Assembly (NCBI GenBank): GCA_027297005.1
Contig: JAPUIN010000114.1
Span: 1-5,573, forward strand
DNA length: 5,573 nucleotides
Source: Acidobacteriota bacterium
GTDB taxonomy: Bacteria > Acidobacteriota > Polarisedimenticolia > Gp22-AA2
Direction of reading: 5' to 3'
This document shows positions 1-5,573 of the stretch, piece by piece. Numbering within the stretch: the stretch's first letter is position 1; every line of letters starts with the position of its first letter. The translations under genes were made by a program, and so were the position numbers. The notes under the pieces are model-generated. The model was not told the DNA's origin and ran no database searches. It saw nothing but the letters and a program-made list of their open reading frames with translations.

Positions 1-97
1 TCCCGACGAGCTGCAGGAAATGATCAATCGCGGTGCCGGGCTGATTAACCAGCCGACCGCGATGAGTACAGCCTCGGTCCGCGCAGTGAAGCGCTAG
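1..97 (+). CDS. pilT: C-terminal end of a probable PilT twitching-motility ATPase (partial)
   Basis: Only the last 31 codons and the TAG stop (95-97) are present; the first complete codon starts at base 2. The tail reads PDELQEMINRGAGL followed by a low-complexity end, NQPTAMSTASVRAVKR. A D-P-D-E-L/F-type helix followed by a short variable tail is how many PilT retraction ATPases end, and PilT normally lies immediately before PilC in pilB-pilT-pilC-pilS-pilR operons. PilT hydrolyses ATP at the cytoplasmic base of the pilus to depolymerise pilin and retract the fibre. The catalytic Walker, Asp-box and His-box motifs lie outside the window, so the call rests mainly on gene order. A second PilT-like or PilB-type ATPase, or another pilus gene, remains possible. 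Confidence 0.6.
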   Translation, partial: PDELQEMINRGAGLINQPTAMSTASVRAVKR

Positions 98-101
98 GCC
101 C

Positions 102-109
102 GGAGAGGA
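102..109 (+). promoter_or_regulatory. Ribosome binding site of pilC
   Basis: GGAGAGGA lies 7 bases before the ATG at 117, a standard Shine-Dalgarno distance. It supports the chosen pilC start and sits within the 19-base gap after the upstream stop codon. Confidence 0.7.
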
Positions 110-116
110 CGCACCA

Positions 117-1319
117 ATGCCGACATACAGTTGGAAGGGCAAGAACAAGATGGGGAGGGTCCAGGAAGGGACCGTCTCCGCCGAGAACAAGGACGCGGTG
201 ATCTCACTCCTGCGCCGACAGCAGATCATGGTGTCGGCGGTGACCGAGAAGGGGAAGGAGATCGCGATTCCGAAGTTCGGCGGCAGCGTCACCCAGAAAG
301 AGATCGCGATCTTCACCCGCCAGTTCTCGGTCATGATCGACGCGGGACTGCCACTCGTCCAGTGTCTCGAGATCCTCGGAACGCAGCAGAAGAACCGGCT
401 CTTTCAGAAGGTGCTCTTCCAGGTCCGTCAGGATGTCGAGGCCGGGAACTCGCTCGCCGACTCTCTACGCAAGCATCCGAAAGTGTTCAGCGATCTGTTC
501 TGCAATATGATTTCGGCGGGTGAAGCGGGCGGTATTCTCGACACCATCCTGCAGCGACTCTCAGAATACATCGAGAAGGCGGTCAAGCTGAAATCGGCCG
601 TGCGTTCCGCGATGATCTATCCGGTCGCGGTGATCACCATCGCCATCGGCGTGGTCACCCTCATTCTGTGGAAGGTCATCCCGACATTTGCCGTCCTGTT
701 CCAGGGTCTGGGGGCGACCCTGCCGCTGCCGACGCGCATCACCATCGCCGCCAGTAACTTTCTCGGTCGATACATGCCGCTCCTGGTGTTTGGCGGGTTC
801 GCCATCGGCTTCTTCCTCAACCGGTATGGCAAGACCCACAAGGGCCGACGGGTGCTCGACACGATCGCGCTGAAAACCCCGGTATTCGGCGAGCTGCTGC
901 GCAAGATCGCCGTGGCCCGGTTCTGCCGGACACTCGGAACCCTCATCACCTCGGGCGTACCGATTCTCGAAGGCCTGGAAATCACGGCGCGGACAGCCGG
1001 CAACGCCATTGTCGAGGACGCCATCATGGCGACGCGCAAAGCGATCGAGGAAGGGAAGACCATCGCCGCCCCGCTCGAGGAGACTGGCGTTTTCCCGTCA
1101 ATGGTCGTGCAGATGATCTCGGTCGGCGAGCAGACCGGCGCGCTTGACGCCATGCTGTCGAAAATCGCCGACTTTTATGAGGACGAGGTAGACGAGGCGG
1201 TCGCCAACCTCATGGCGTTGCTCGAACCTGTGATGATCCTCTTCCTTGGAATCATGATCGGTGGGATCGTTATTTCCATGTACATGCCGATGTTCGCCCT
1301 CATCGGCAAGATCCAATAG
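117..1319 (+). CDS. pilC: Type IV pilus inner-membrane platform protein PilC (GspF/T2SF family)
   Basis: This 400-residue protein has the usual length for PilC. It is the integral membrane platform of the T4P machine, linking the cytoplasmic PilB/PilT ATPases to pilin assembly and disassembly. The soluble N-terminus (about 1-65) is followed by two T2SF repeats. The first begins near FTRQFSVMIDAGLPL (67 on) and contains MISAGEAGGILD (131-142). The second begins near FCRTLGTLITSGVPI (269 on) and contains MISVGEQTGALD (333-344). The roughly 202-residue offset shows the internal duplication directly. Likely membrane helices are about 168-190, 218-235 and 371-392, the three-helix layout of the GspF/PilC family. 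The start is supported by a GGAGAGGA ribosome site and by the typical opening MPTYSWKGKNKMG, which resembles the 'Y.WkG.d..G....G...A' start of PilC proteins. It is followed after 8 bases by pilS. A GspF secretion homologue is the alternative, but the pilS/pilR neighbours favour PilC. Confidence 0.96.
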   Translation: MPTYSWKGKNKMGRVQEGTVSAENKDAVISLLRRQQIMVSAVTEKGKEIAIPKFGGSVTQKEIAIFTRQFSVMIDAGLPLVQCLEILGTQQKNRLFQKVLFQVRQDVEAGNSLADSLRKHPKVFSDLFCNMISAGEAGGILDTILQRLSEYIEKAVKLKSAVRSAMIYPVAVITIAIGVVTLILWKVIPTFAVLFQGLGATLPLPTRITIAASNFLGRYMPLLVFGGFAIGFFLNRYGKTHKGRRVLDTIALKTPVFGELLRKIAVARFCRTLGTLITSGVPILEGLEITARTAGNAIVEDAIMATRKAIEEGKTIAAPLEETGVFPSMVVQMISVGEQTGALDAMLSKIADFYEDEVDEAVANLMALLEPVMILFLGIMIGGIVISMYMPMFALIGKIQ

Positions 1320-1327
1320 GCCGATGG

Positions 1328-3016
1328 ATGGCCTCGAGTCAGCGCGAGCTTCGGCGGCAGCTTCAAGGGCTGATGGCCTTCAGGGTCGTGATCATCAGTA
1401 CCCTGCTCGCCTGCACCTTCGTCATCGAGCTCCTGTACCGGCCGCGGCTGTCGCTCAAATCGTTCTACCTGCTGGCGATCTGCACCTACCTGCTCACGAT
1501 CGCCTACGCCGTCATGGCGCGTCGCGCGCGGGCGGGCAGGCCCCAGGTTTACGCACAACTGGTCGGCGATCTCGGCATCGTCACCGGATTCGTCTATCTG
1601 ACGGGCGGAGCGGACAGCCCCTTCTCGTTCCTCTATCTGATCTCGATCATCGTTGGCAGCCTGCTGCTCGTGCGACGGGGAGGATTCATCCTCGCCGCAA
1701 GCTCATGGGTGATGTACGCGGCGCTGGTTCTTCTTATTCACTCGGAGGTGTTGCCGGTCCACCCGGTCGGCACGTTCGCGGAGCGCGGGGAGCTCGCGAC
1801 GGTGCGGCTCATCTACCTTCTCGTGGCGCACATGGTTTCGTTCTTCGCGGTCGCTTATCTCGCATCCTACCTGACGGAGACTCTGCGCCGCACCGGGCAG
1901 GAACTGGAGATGCACCGCGACGATCTCGCCCAGCTGCGCGCCTTCAACGAGGACATCATCGACAGCATGAACTCGGGGCTGATCACGACCGACTGGGACG
2001 GCCGTATCACTTTTGCAAACCGCTCGGCCGGCGAGATCATCGGCACGACGATCGGCGAGCTGACGGGCCGGTTGATCGTGGGGCTACTGGGACAGGTCCC
2101 TCAGTTCCTGGGACGGATCCGGAAGGCACTCGAGATCGAGCGACGCTATCGTTTCGAGCTCGATTATGAGCGACCGGGAGGCCGGACGCTGTTCGTGGGG
2201 TGCACCGTTTCGATCCTGAGGGAGCGTCGGGGCAACCCGTTGGGGATGGTGTTCATTTTTCAGGACCTCACGGAGATCCGTGTTCTGGAGGAGGAGGTCG
2301 CGCTCAAGAAACGGATGGCCGCACTCGGCGGAATGGCGGCGGGTGTCGCCCACGAACTGCGCAACCCGCTGGCGGCAATCAGCGGCTCGGTGCAGGTTCT
2401 GAAACGTGATCTGAAGCCGGAAGGGGAGGCCGGACAGCTCATGGACATTGTGATCACGGAGTCGCAGCGACTCGACACGATCATCAGGGATTTCCTGCTG
2501 TTCGCCAAGCCGGGCCGGTTCGATCCGCGCCCGGGCGATGCTGTGATCCTGGTTCGAGAGACGCTGAAGCTGCTCGAGAACAGCCATGAGAAACGGCCCG
2601 ACCACGAGGTCATCATGCAGACTGATTCCGACAGCATCCCGATCATGGCCGACCTCGACCGTCTGAAACAGGTGTTCTGGAACCTTGCGAAGAACGCGCT
2701 GCGGGCGATGCCGGACGGTGGCTCCCTCACCGTGAAGATCGCGGACGGGATCGAAGGACACGCGGTGATCAGTTTCAGCGACACCGGAATCGGCATGTCG
2801 GAACAGGAGATCGGGCACAACTTCCAGCCGTTCCACGGCTCGTTCGAAAGCGGCACGGGACTGGGGCTGGCCATCGTCTACCGCATTATGGAGGAGCACG
2901 GAGGTCGGGTCCGGATCAGGAGTCGTCAGGGTGTCGGTACTGAGGTGTCGCTGCACATCCCGCATCGCGCTGCACCGGACGAGCAGAGAGAAGGGAGACG
3001 ATGGACCGCGTCCTGA
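1328..3016 (+). CDS. pilS: Two-component sensor histidine kinase PilS
   Basis: This 562-residue membrane kinase is expected to autophosphorylate and pass phosphate to PilR, controlling pilin transcription. Hydrophobic segments near 15-37, 45-64, 75-92, 98-116, 119-138 and 160-182 suggest six membrane helices. A PAS domain follows (about 204-315; NEDIIDSMNSGLITTD at 207-222 is typical of PilS). The kinase core then has the H-box AHELRNPL with phospho-acceptor H342, the N-box FWNLAKNALRAMP (N452, N456), the G1 box DTGIGM (485-490) and the G2 box GTGLGLAI (509-516). All catalytic motifs are intact. The ATG at 1328 has no good ribosome site and lies 8 bases after the pilC stop, so translation is probably coupled. 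An internal ATG at 1373 is preceded by AAGGG, but the longer start keeps ELRRQLQGLMAFR, which fits the family opening. The last 16 bases overlap pilR. NtrB-like kinases are related, but the six-helix N-terminus and the context indicate PilS. Confidence 0.94.
   Translation: MASSQRELRRQLQGLMAFRVVIISTLLACTFVIELLYRPRLSLKSFYLLAICTYLLTIAYAVMARRARAGRPQVYAQLVGDLGIVTGFVYLTGGADSPFSFLYLISIIVGSLLLVRRGGFILAASSWVMYAALVLLIHSEVLPVHPVGTFAERGELATVRLIYLLVAHMVSFFAVAYLASYLTETLRRTGQELEMHRDDLAQLRAFNEDIIDSMNSGLITTDWDGRITFANRSAGEIIGTTIGELTGRLIVGLLGQVPQFLGRIRKALEIERRYRFELDYERPGGRTLFVGCTVSILRERRGNPLGMVFIFQDLTEIRVLEEEVALKKRMAALGGMAAGVAHELRNPLAAISGSVQVLKRDLKPEGEAGQLMDIVITESQRLDTIIRDFLLFAKPGRFDPRPGDAVILVRETLKLLENSHEKRPDHEVIMQTDSDSIPIMADLDRLKQVFWNLAKNALRAMPDGGSLTVKIADGIEGHAVISFSDTGIGMSEQEIGHNFQPFHGSFESGTGLGLAIVYRIMEEHGGRVRIRSRQGVGTEVSLHIPHRAAPDEQREGRRWTAS
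2991..2997 (+). promoter_or_regulatory. Ribosome binding site of pilR, inside pilS
   Basis: AAGGGAG lies 3 bases before the ATG at 3001, within the last codons of pilS. Together with the 16-base gene overlap it suggests coupled translation of kinase and regulator. The spacing is slightly short, but no competing start with a better site is visible. Confidence 0.55.
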
Positions 3017-4401
3017 TTGTCGACGACGAAAAGGGCATGAGGGATTTCCTGTCCATCATGTTCAAGAAGGAGGGGTATTCCGTCTCCGCCGCGGACTCCG
3101 TCGAAGCGGCGTCGAAGCGGGTTGCCCGCGGTGAGGCCGACTTGATCGTCACTGATATCTCGATGCCGGGACGCAGTGGGATGGAGCTGCTCAGGCACGT
3201 TCGATCAACGAGCCCCGACACGCCGGTCATTATGATCACCGCCTACGCGTCGACCGAGAGCGCTGTGGAAGCGCTGAAGCTGGGCGCCTGTGACTACATC
3301 ACCAAGCCGTTCGACGTCGAAGAGATGAAGATCATTGTGCGGAAGGCGCTCGAGAAGCGGCACCTCGTGCAGGAGAACCGGATCCTGAAGCGCGAGCTGA
3401 AGGGAAAATTCCGTATCGACGAACTGATCGGCGACAGTCCGAAGATGGGTGAAGTGCTGAGCCTGGTGCAGCGCATCGCGCCGACCAACAGCACGGTTCT
3501 GATCTCGGGCGAATCGGGGACCGGCAAGGAACTGGTCGCCCGGGCCATTCATGCCGGCAGTCCAAGAGCCGAAGGCCCCTTCGTTTCGATCAATTGCGGC
3601 GCCATGCCGGACGATCTGCTGGAGAGTGAACTCTTCGGCCATGCACGCGGCTCGTTCACCGGGGCCGTGTCGGACAAGCGCGGCTTGTTCGAGGCCGCTG
3701 GCAGTGGCAGCATTTTTCTTGACGAGATCGGCGACACGAGCGCCGCGATGCAGGTCAAACTCCTCCGCGTCCTCCAGGAGAGGCGCCTGAGGCGGGTGGG
3801 TGGAACCGAGGAGACCGAGATCGATGTTCGTGTCCTGGCAGCGACCAACCGCGATCTCGAGCAACTGGTCCGCGAGCGGCAATTCCGCGAGGATCTCTAC
3901 TACCGGATCAACGTCATCCAGATTCGGATGCCGGCCCTGCGCGAGAAGCCGGAGGACATCCCGGCGCTGGCGCTGCATGCCCTCGTCAAGTTCTCTCGGG
4001 CGATGGGGAAGCGGATTACCCATATCAGTGAGGAAGCGATGCGCCGCCTGCAGGCGCACAACTGGCCCGGCAACGTCCGGGAGCTCGAAAATGTGATCGA
4101 GCGGGCGGTGGCACTGGAGTCGAGCGATGCGATCACCCCGCACAGCCTGTCGCGCGACATCCTGAATGGCTCCCGAATCGCCCATGCGCTTCCGATCCAG
4201 CTGGCGGAGGAGGGGATCGACCTGGAGCGACAGCTCGAGGCCCTCCGCGAGCACTATATGGAAGAGGCCCTGAGCCGGGCCGAGGGGGTGCAGACAAAGG
4301 CCGCTGAACTGCTCGGCATGAGTTTTCGATCCTTCCGCTACTTTGCCAAGAAGTACGGTCTGTTGGAGGGACGACGGGAACCCCGGGCCAGCGTCGGCTG
4401 A
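3001..4401 (+). CDS. pilR: Sigma54-dependent response regulator PilR (NtrC family)
   Basis: This 466-residue enhancer-binding regulator has three domains. The receiver (about 3-118) has acidic pocket D8/D9, phospho-acceptor D52 in TDISMPGRSG, T80 and K102. The AAA+ sigma54-activation domain (about 140-375) has Walker A GESGTGKE (170-177), the sigma54-contact loop as GSFTGA (217-222), Walker B IFLDEIGD (238-245), sensor I ATNRDL (281-286) and sensor II NWPGNVRELEN (354-364). The C-terminal Fis-type helix-turn-helix covers about 418-454 and contains TKAAELLGMSFRSFRYFAKKYGL, a characteristic PilR ending. Phosphorylated by PilS, it should hydrolyse ATP to open sigma54-RNA polymerase complexes, classically at the pilA promoter. 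The loop has Ser in place of the common Ala of GAFTGA, a substitution I recall from other pilus and NtrC-like regulators and do not regard as inactivating. The start is fixed by a ribosome site and by the receiver's opening beta strand DRVLIVDDE. Another NtrC-family regulator is possible in principle, but pilS adjacency makes PilR the best name. Confidence 0.95.
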   Translation: MDRVLIVDDEKGMRDFLSIMFKKEGYSVSAADSVEAASKRVARGEADLIVTDISMPGRSGMELLRHVRSTSPDTPVIMITAYASTESAVEALKLGACDYITKPFDVEEMKIIVRKALEKRHLVQENRILKRELKGKFRIDELIGDSPKMGEVLSLVQRIAPTNSTVLISGESGTGKELVARAIHAGSPRAEGPFVSINCGAMPDDLLESELFGHARGSFTGAVSDKRGLFEAAGSGSIFLDEIGDTSAAMQVKLLRVLQERRLRRVGGTEETEIDVRVLAATNRDLEQLVRERQFREDLYYRINVIQIRMPALREKPEDIPALALHALVKFSRAMGKRITHISEEAMRRLQAHNWPGNVRELENVIERAVALESSDAITPHSLSRDILNGSRIAHALPIQLAEEGIDLERQLEALREHYMEEALSRAEGVQTKAAELLGMSFRSFRYFAKKYGLLEGRREPRASVG

Positions 4402-4429
4402 TCGCGCTGCCCCGGCGACCGGGGGCGAT
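4401..4429 (+). other. GC-rich hairpin just after pilR, without a T-tract
   Basis: ATCGC (4401-4405) pairs with GCGAT (4425-4429), and CCCCGG (4410-4415) pairs with CCGGGG (4419-4424) around a CGA loop, leaving a 4-base bulge (4406-4409). The stem starts at the last base of the pilR stop codon. No run of T follows, so it is not a canonical intrinsic terminator. It may protect the mRNA 3' end, cause pausing, or be a by-product of high GC. Confidence 0.45.
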
Positions 4430-4456
4430 CCCACATGCCACCAATGGCGACCCTCC

Positions 4457-4484
4457 GGGTGTCCTGCGGACCCCGGCAGCCGGG
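4457..4484 (+). other. Two mutually exclusive small hairpins upstream of the YfhO-like gene
   Basis: GGG-T-GTCC (4457-4464) can pair with GGACCCC (4468-4474) around TGC, with one bulged T. CCCGG (4472-4476) can pair with CCGGG (4480-4484) around CAG. Both stems use CCC at 4472-4474, so only one can form at a time. The second ends 4 bases before the Shine-Dalgarno sequence. The rest of the 99-base gap shows no promoter that I can support, including no sigma54 -24/-12 element. Confidence 0.35.
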
Positions 4485-4488
4485 CATC

Positions 4489-4499
4489 TAAGGAGGTGA
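4489..4499 (+). promoter_or_regulatory. Extended Shine-Dalgarno sequence that fixes the GTG start
   Basis: TAAGGAGGTGA matches the full complement of the usual 16S rRNA 3' end (anti-Shine-Dalgarno CACCTCC with flanks) over 11 bases. The AGGAGG core (4491-4496) is 4 bases from GTG at 4501. The TAA in the site is an in-frame stop for the downstream gene, so no longer N-terminus is possible. This makes GTG 4501 preferable to the in-frame ATG at 4558, which has no such site. Confidence 0.8.
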
Positions 4500-4500
4500 G

Positions 4501-5573
4501 GTGGGGGGGACATGGGGGGAGGTTCTGACGCGGGCCCGCCGGTGGTCGGACGGTCGGATGCCGGCCCTCGTGCTGGGCGCCCTCCTGCTGCTGTCGCTGT
4601 GGGGGCCGCTTTCGGGGCGGCTCTTCTACCTGAGGGACGTCTCCCAGAACCACTATCCGATCCGGCACTACGTGACCGATCGCCTCCTGGCCGGTGATCT
4701 GCCGCTGTGGGATCCGCTCCACGGCGGCGGCACACCACTGCTCGCAAATCCCAATCACCTCGTCTTTCATCCGATTACAGCGCTTTTCTTTGTGTTGCCG
4801 TTTGACGCCGCGTTCACCGCCTCGATCGTCCTCCAGATCGCGCTGCTCGCCCTGGGTGGCTACCTCCTTGCGCGGCGTATCGGTGCGAGCCGGGAGGGGG
4901 CGACGCTCGCCGGGGCGATCCTCTCGCTCTCCGGTCCTGCCGCCTCGCTCGCCAGCTTGCAGAACGTTCTGTCCGCGTTCGCCTGGGTGCCGCTCGGTCT
5001 GTGGCTCTTTCTGCGCGGGATCGAGCGCGCGGGGCGCGCATCACTGGCCGGCGCCGCCGCGGTCCTCGCCGTTGTCCTGATCGCGGCCGAGCCGGCCTCG
5101 GCGCTGGCGTTCGTACTGCTCGCGCCGATCCTCGCGCTGACCGCCGGCCGCAACTCGCACGGTGAAGGCCGACGCGTGCGTGCGGTCCTGCTCGCTCTCG
5201 TCGCCGTGATGGGGGTGGCCTGTCTGATCGCTGCGGTGCAGATTCTCCCGGCTCGTGAGTTGCTGCCGCTCTCGACCCGGGGTGCCGGGTTCACCCCTCA
5301 GGAAGGGTTGAAGTGGTCACTTCAACCCTTCCGCATGCTTGAGATCGTTCTGCCGCGCCTGCTGGGGGACCCAACGCGCCTCCACCCGGCATCGTGGTGG
5401 GGCGGGTGGTTGTTCGAGGGGCGCTACCCATTCCTGCTGTCGGTTTATGCCGGCGCGATCCCCTGCTGCCTGGCGTTGCTGGCGATGTTCGGGAGCGGTC
5501 GCTGGGAGGGGCGTCGGCGTGCCCTGGGGGCCGTTGCCGTCCTCGGCTTGCTGCTGGCCCTGGGAGGGAACGG
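4501..5573 (+). CDS. YfhO-like multi-pass membrane protein, probable GT-C-type glycosyltransferase (3' end missing)
   Basis: The frame is open from GTG 4501 to the window end: 357 complete codons and no stop. YfhO-type proteins are usually much longer, so roughly the N-terminal half is seen. The start RARRWSDGR is basic, and the first helix is about 21-38 (PALVLGALLLLSLWG). An extracytoplasmic loop follows with FYLRDVSQNHYP (D46) and the family-like pattern GDLPLWDPLHGGGTPLLANP (66-84). More helices lie near 104-125, 134-152, 155-173, 181-196, 198-216, 227-248, 311-331 and 341-355. The loop RDv...yP...y....L..G.lPLWdP...gG.Pl is shared by YfhO and related GT-C enzymes, which use a loop acidic residue and polyprenyl-phosphate sugars; Bacillus YfhO acts in lipoteichoic acid glycosylation. 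The substrate here cannot be read. Its position 99 bases after pilR invites a link to surface or pilin glycosylation, which is inference only. A perfect 15-bp inverted repeat lies at codons 267-278. Confidence 0.8.
   Translation, partial: MGGTWGEVLTRARRWSDGRMPALVLGALLLLSLWGPLSGRLFYLRDVSQNHYPIRHYVTDRLLAGDLPLWDPLHGGGTPLLANPNHLVFHPITALFFVLPFDAAFTASIVLQIALLALGGYLLARRIGASREGATLAGAILSLSGPAASLASLQNVLSAFAWVPLGLWLFLRGIERAGRASLAGAAAVLAVVLIAAEPASALAFVLLAPILALTAGRNSHGEGRRVRAVLLALVAVMGVACLIAAVQILPARELLPLSTRGAGFTPQEGLKWSLQPFRMLEIVLPRLLGDPTRLHPASWWGGWLFEGRYPFLLSVYAGAIPCCLALLAMFGSGRWEGRRRALGAVAVLGLLLALGGN
5301..5332. repeat. Perfect 15-bp inverted repeat with 2-base centre inside the YfhO-like gene
   Basis: The left arm GGAAGGGTTGAAGTG (5301-5315) is the exact reverse complement of the right arm CACTTCAACCCTTCC (5318-5332), with GT between them. 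The frame stays open through it, encoding EGLKWSLQPF. The right half (WSLxPxR, followed by LEIVLP) looks ordinary for this protein type. No T-tract follows, so it is not a classical terminator. It could form an mRNA hairpin, be a binding site for a dimeric regulator, be a small inserted palindromic element, or be a sequencing/assembly fold-back. Confidence 0.9.

Noticed and set aside
1261..2169. A 302-codon plus-strand frame overlapping the end of pilC and start of pilS, including ATG 1324
   Set aside because: It is out of frame with both genes, rich in R, A, G and P, and has no family resemblance. The membrane helices and PAS domain of pilS occupy the real frame.
2084..2965. A 293-codon minus-strand open frame under pilS
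   Set aside because: It is antisense to the PilS kinase core, with low-complexity charged composition and no ribosome site or motif seen. It is a GC-bias shadow.
4401..4429. Intrinsic terminator after pilR
   Set aside because: A stable stem is present, but no T-tract follows, so I list it only as a hairpin.
4402..4500. Possible sigma54 (-24/-12) promoter for PilR control of the downstream gene
   Set aside because: TGGC at 4445-4448 is present, but the required GC at the correct distance is not (GG at 4458-4459), and no other candidate in the gap fits.
4544..4558. Direct repeat GGTCGGA, twice with one base between
   Set aside because: At only 7 bases, in GC-rich coding sequence with local codon similarity, this is not beyond chance.
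4512..4697. ATG 4512 opening a 61-codon frame next to the strong Shine-Dalgarno sequence
   Set aside because: The ATG is 15 bases from AGGAGG, too far, and it encodes a Gly/Pro/Ala-rich peptide. The overlapping GTG 4501 frame gives a coherent membrane protein.
3205..4770. A 521-codon open frame on the minus strand covering most of pilR and running into the next gene
   Set aside because: It lies antisense to a clearly conserved PilR with intact motifs. Its translation is rich in R, P, H, Q and D and has no recognisable domain, as expected from the mirror frame of GC-rich codons.

Overview
The window is high-GC, gene-dense DNA from a Gram-negative-type bacterium. It carries the distal part of a type IV pilus (T4P) operon, with every gene on the + strand. 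The order is (end of a PilT-like gene)-pilC-pilS-pilR. This arrangement is familiar from Myxococcota/deltaproteobacterial lineages and several related or candidate phyla. The phylum cannot be fixed from the sequence alone. The strong codon-position GC bias produces long antisense open frames, which are shadows and are not annotated.

Layout: positions 1-97 hold the last 31 codons of an upstream gene, most likely the retraction ATPase PilT. pilC (117-1319) encodes the inner-membrane platform protein and begins 19 bases later. pilS (1328-3016), a six-helix membrane sensor kinase with a PAS domain, starts 8 bases after pilC. pilR (3001-4401), a sigma54-dependent response regulator, overlaps the end of pilS by 16 bases. 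The tight spacing indicates one transcript with translational coupling. A 99-base gap (4402-4500) holds two sets of GC-rich hairpins and an exceptionally complete Shine-Dalgarno sequence. Next comes a GTG-initiated gene for a multi-pass membrane protein of the YfhO / GT-C glycosyltransferase-like type (4501 to the window end, incomplete).

How the genes work together: PilC is the platform on which the PilB and PilT motors act to extend and retract the pilus. PilS is expected to sense a membrane or pilin signal and phosphorylate PilR, which activates sigma54 transcription of the major pilin gene. No pilin gene and no convincing -24/-12 promoter lie in the window, so the PilR target is elsewhere. 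The YfhO-like protein may act in envelope or surface glycosylation, but its link to the pilus is only by position.

The operon itself is conventional, and I saw no clearly new multi-gene system. The most unusual signal is a perfect 15-bp inverted repeat with a 2-base centre (5301-5332) inside the YfhO-like coding sequence. Lesser points are the structured leader and G-rich start region of that same gene, and the absence of pilA after pilR.
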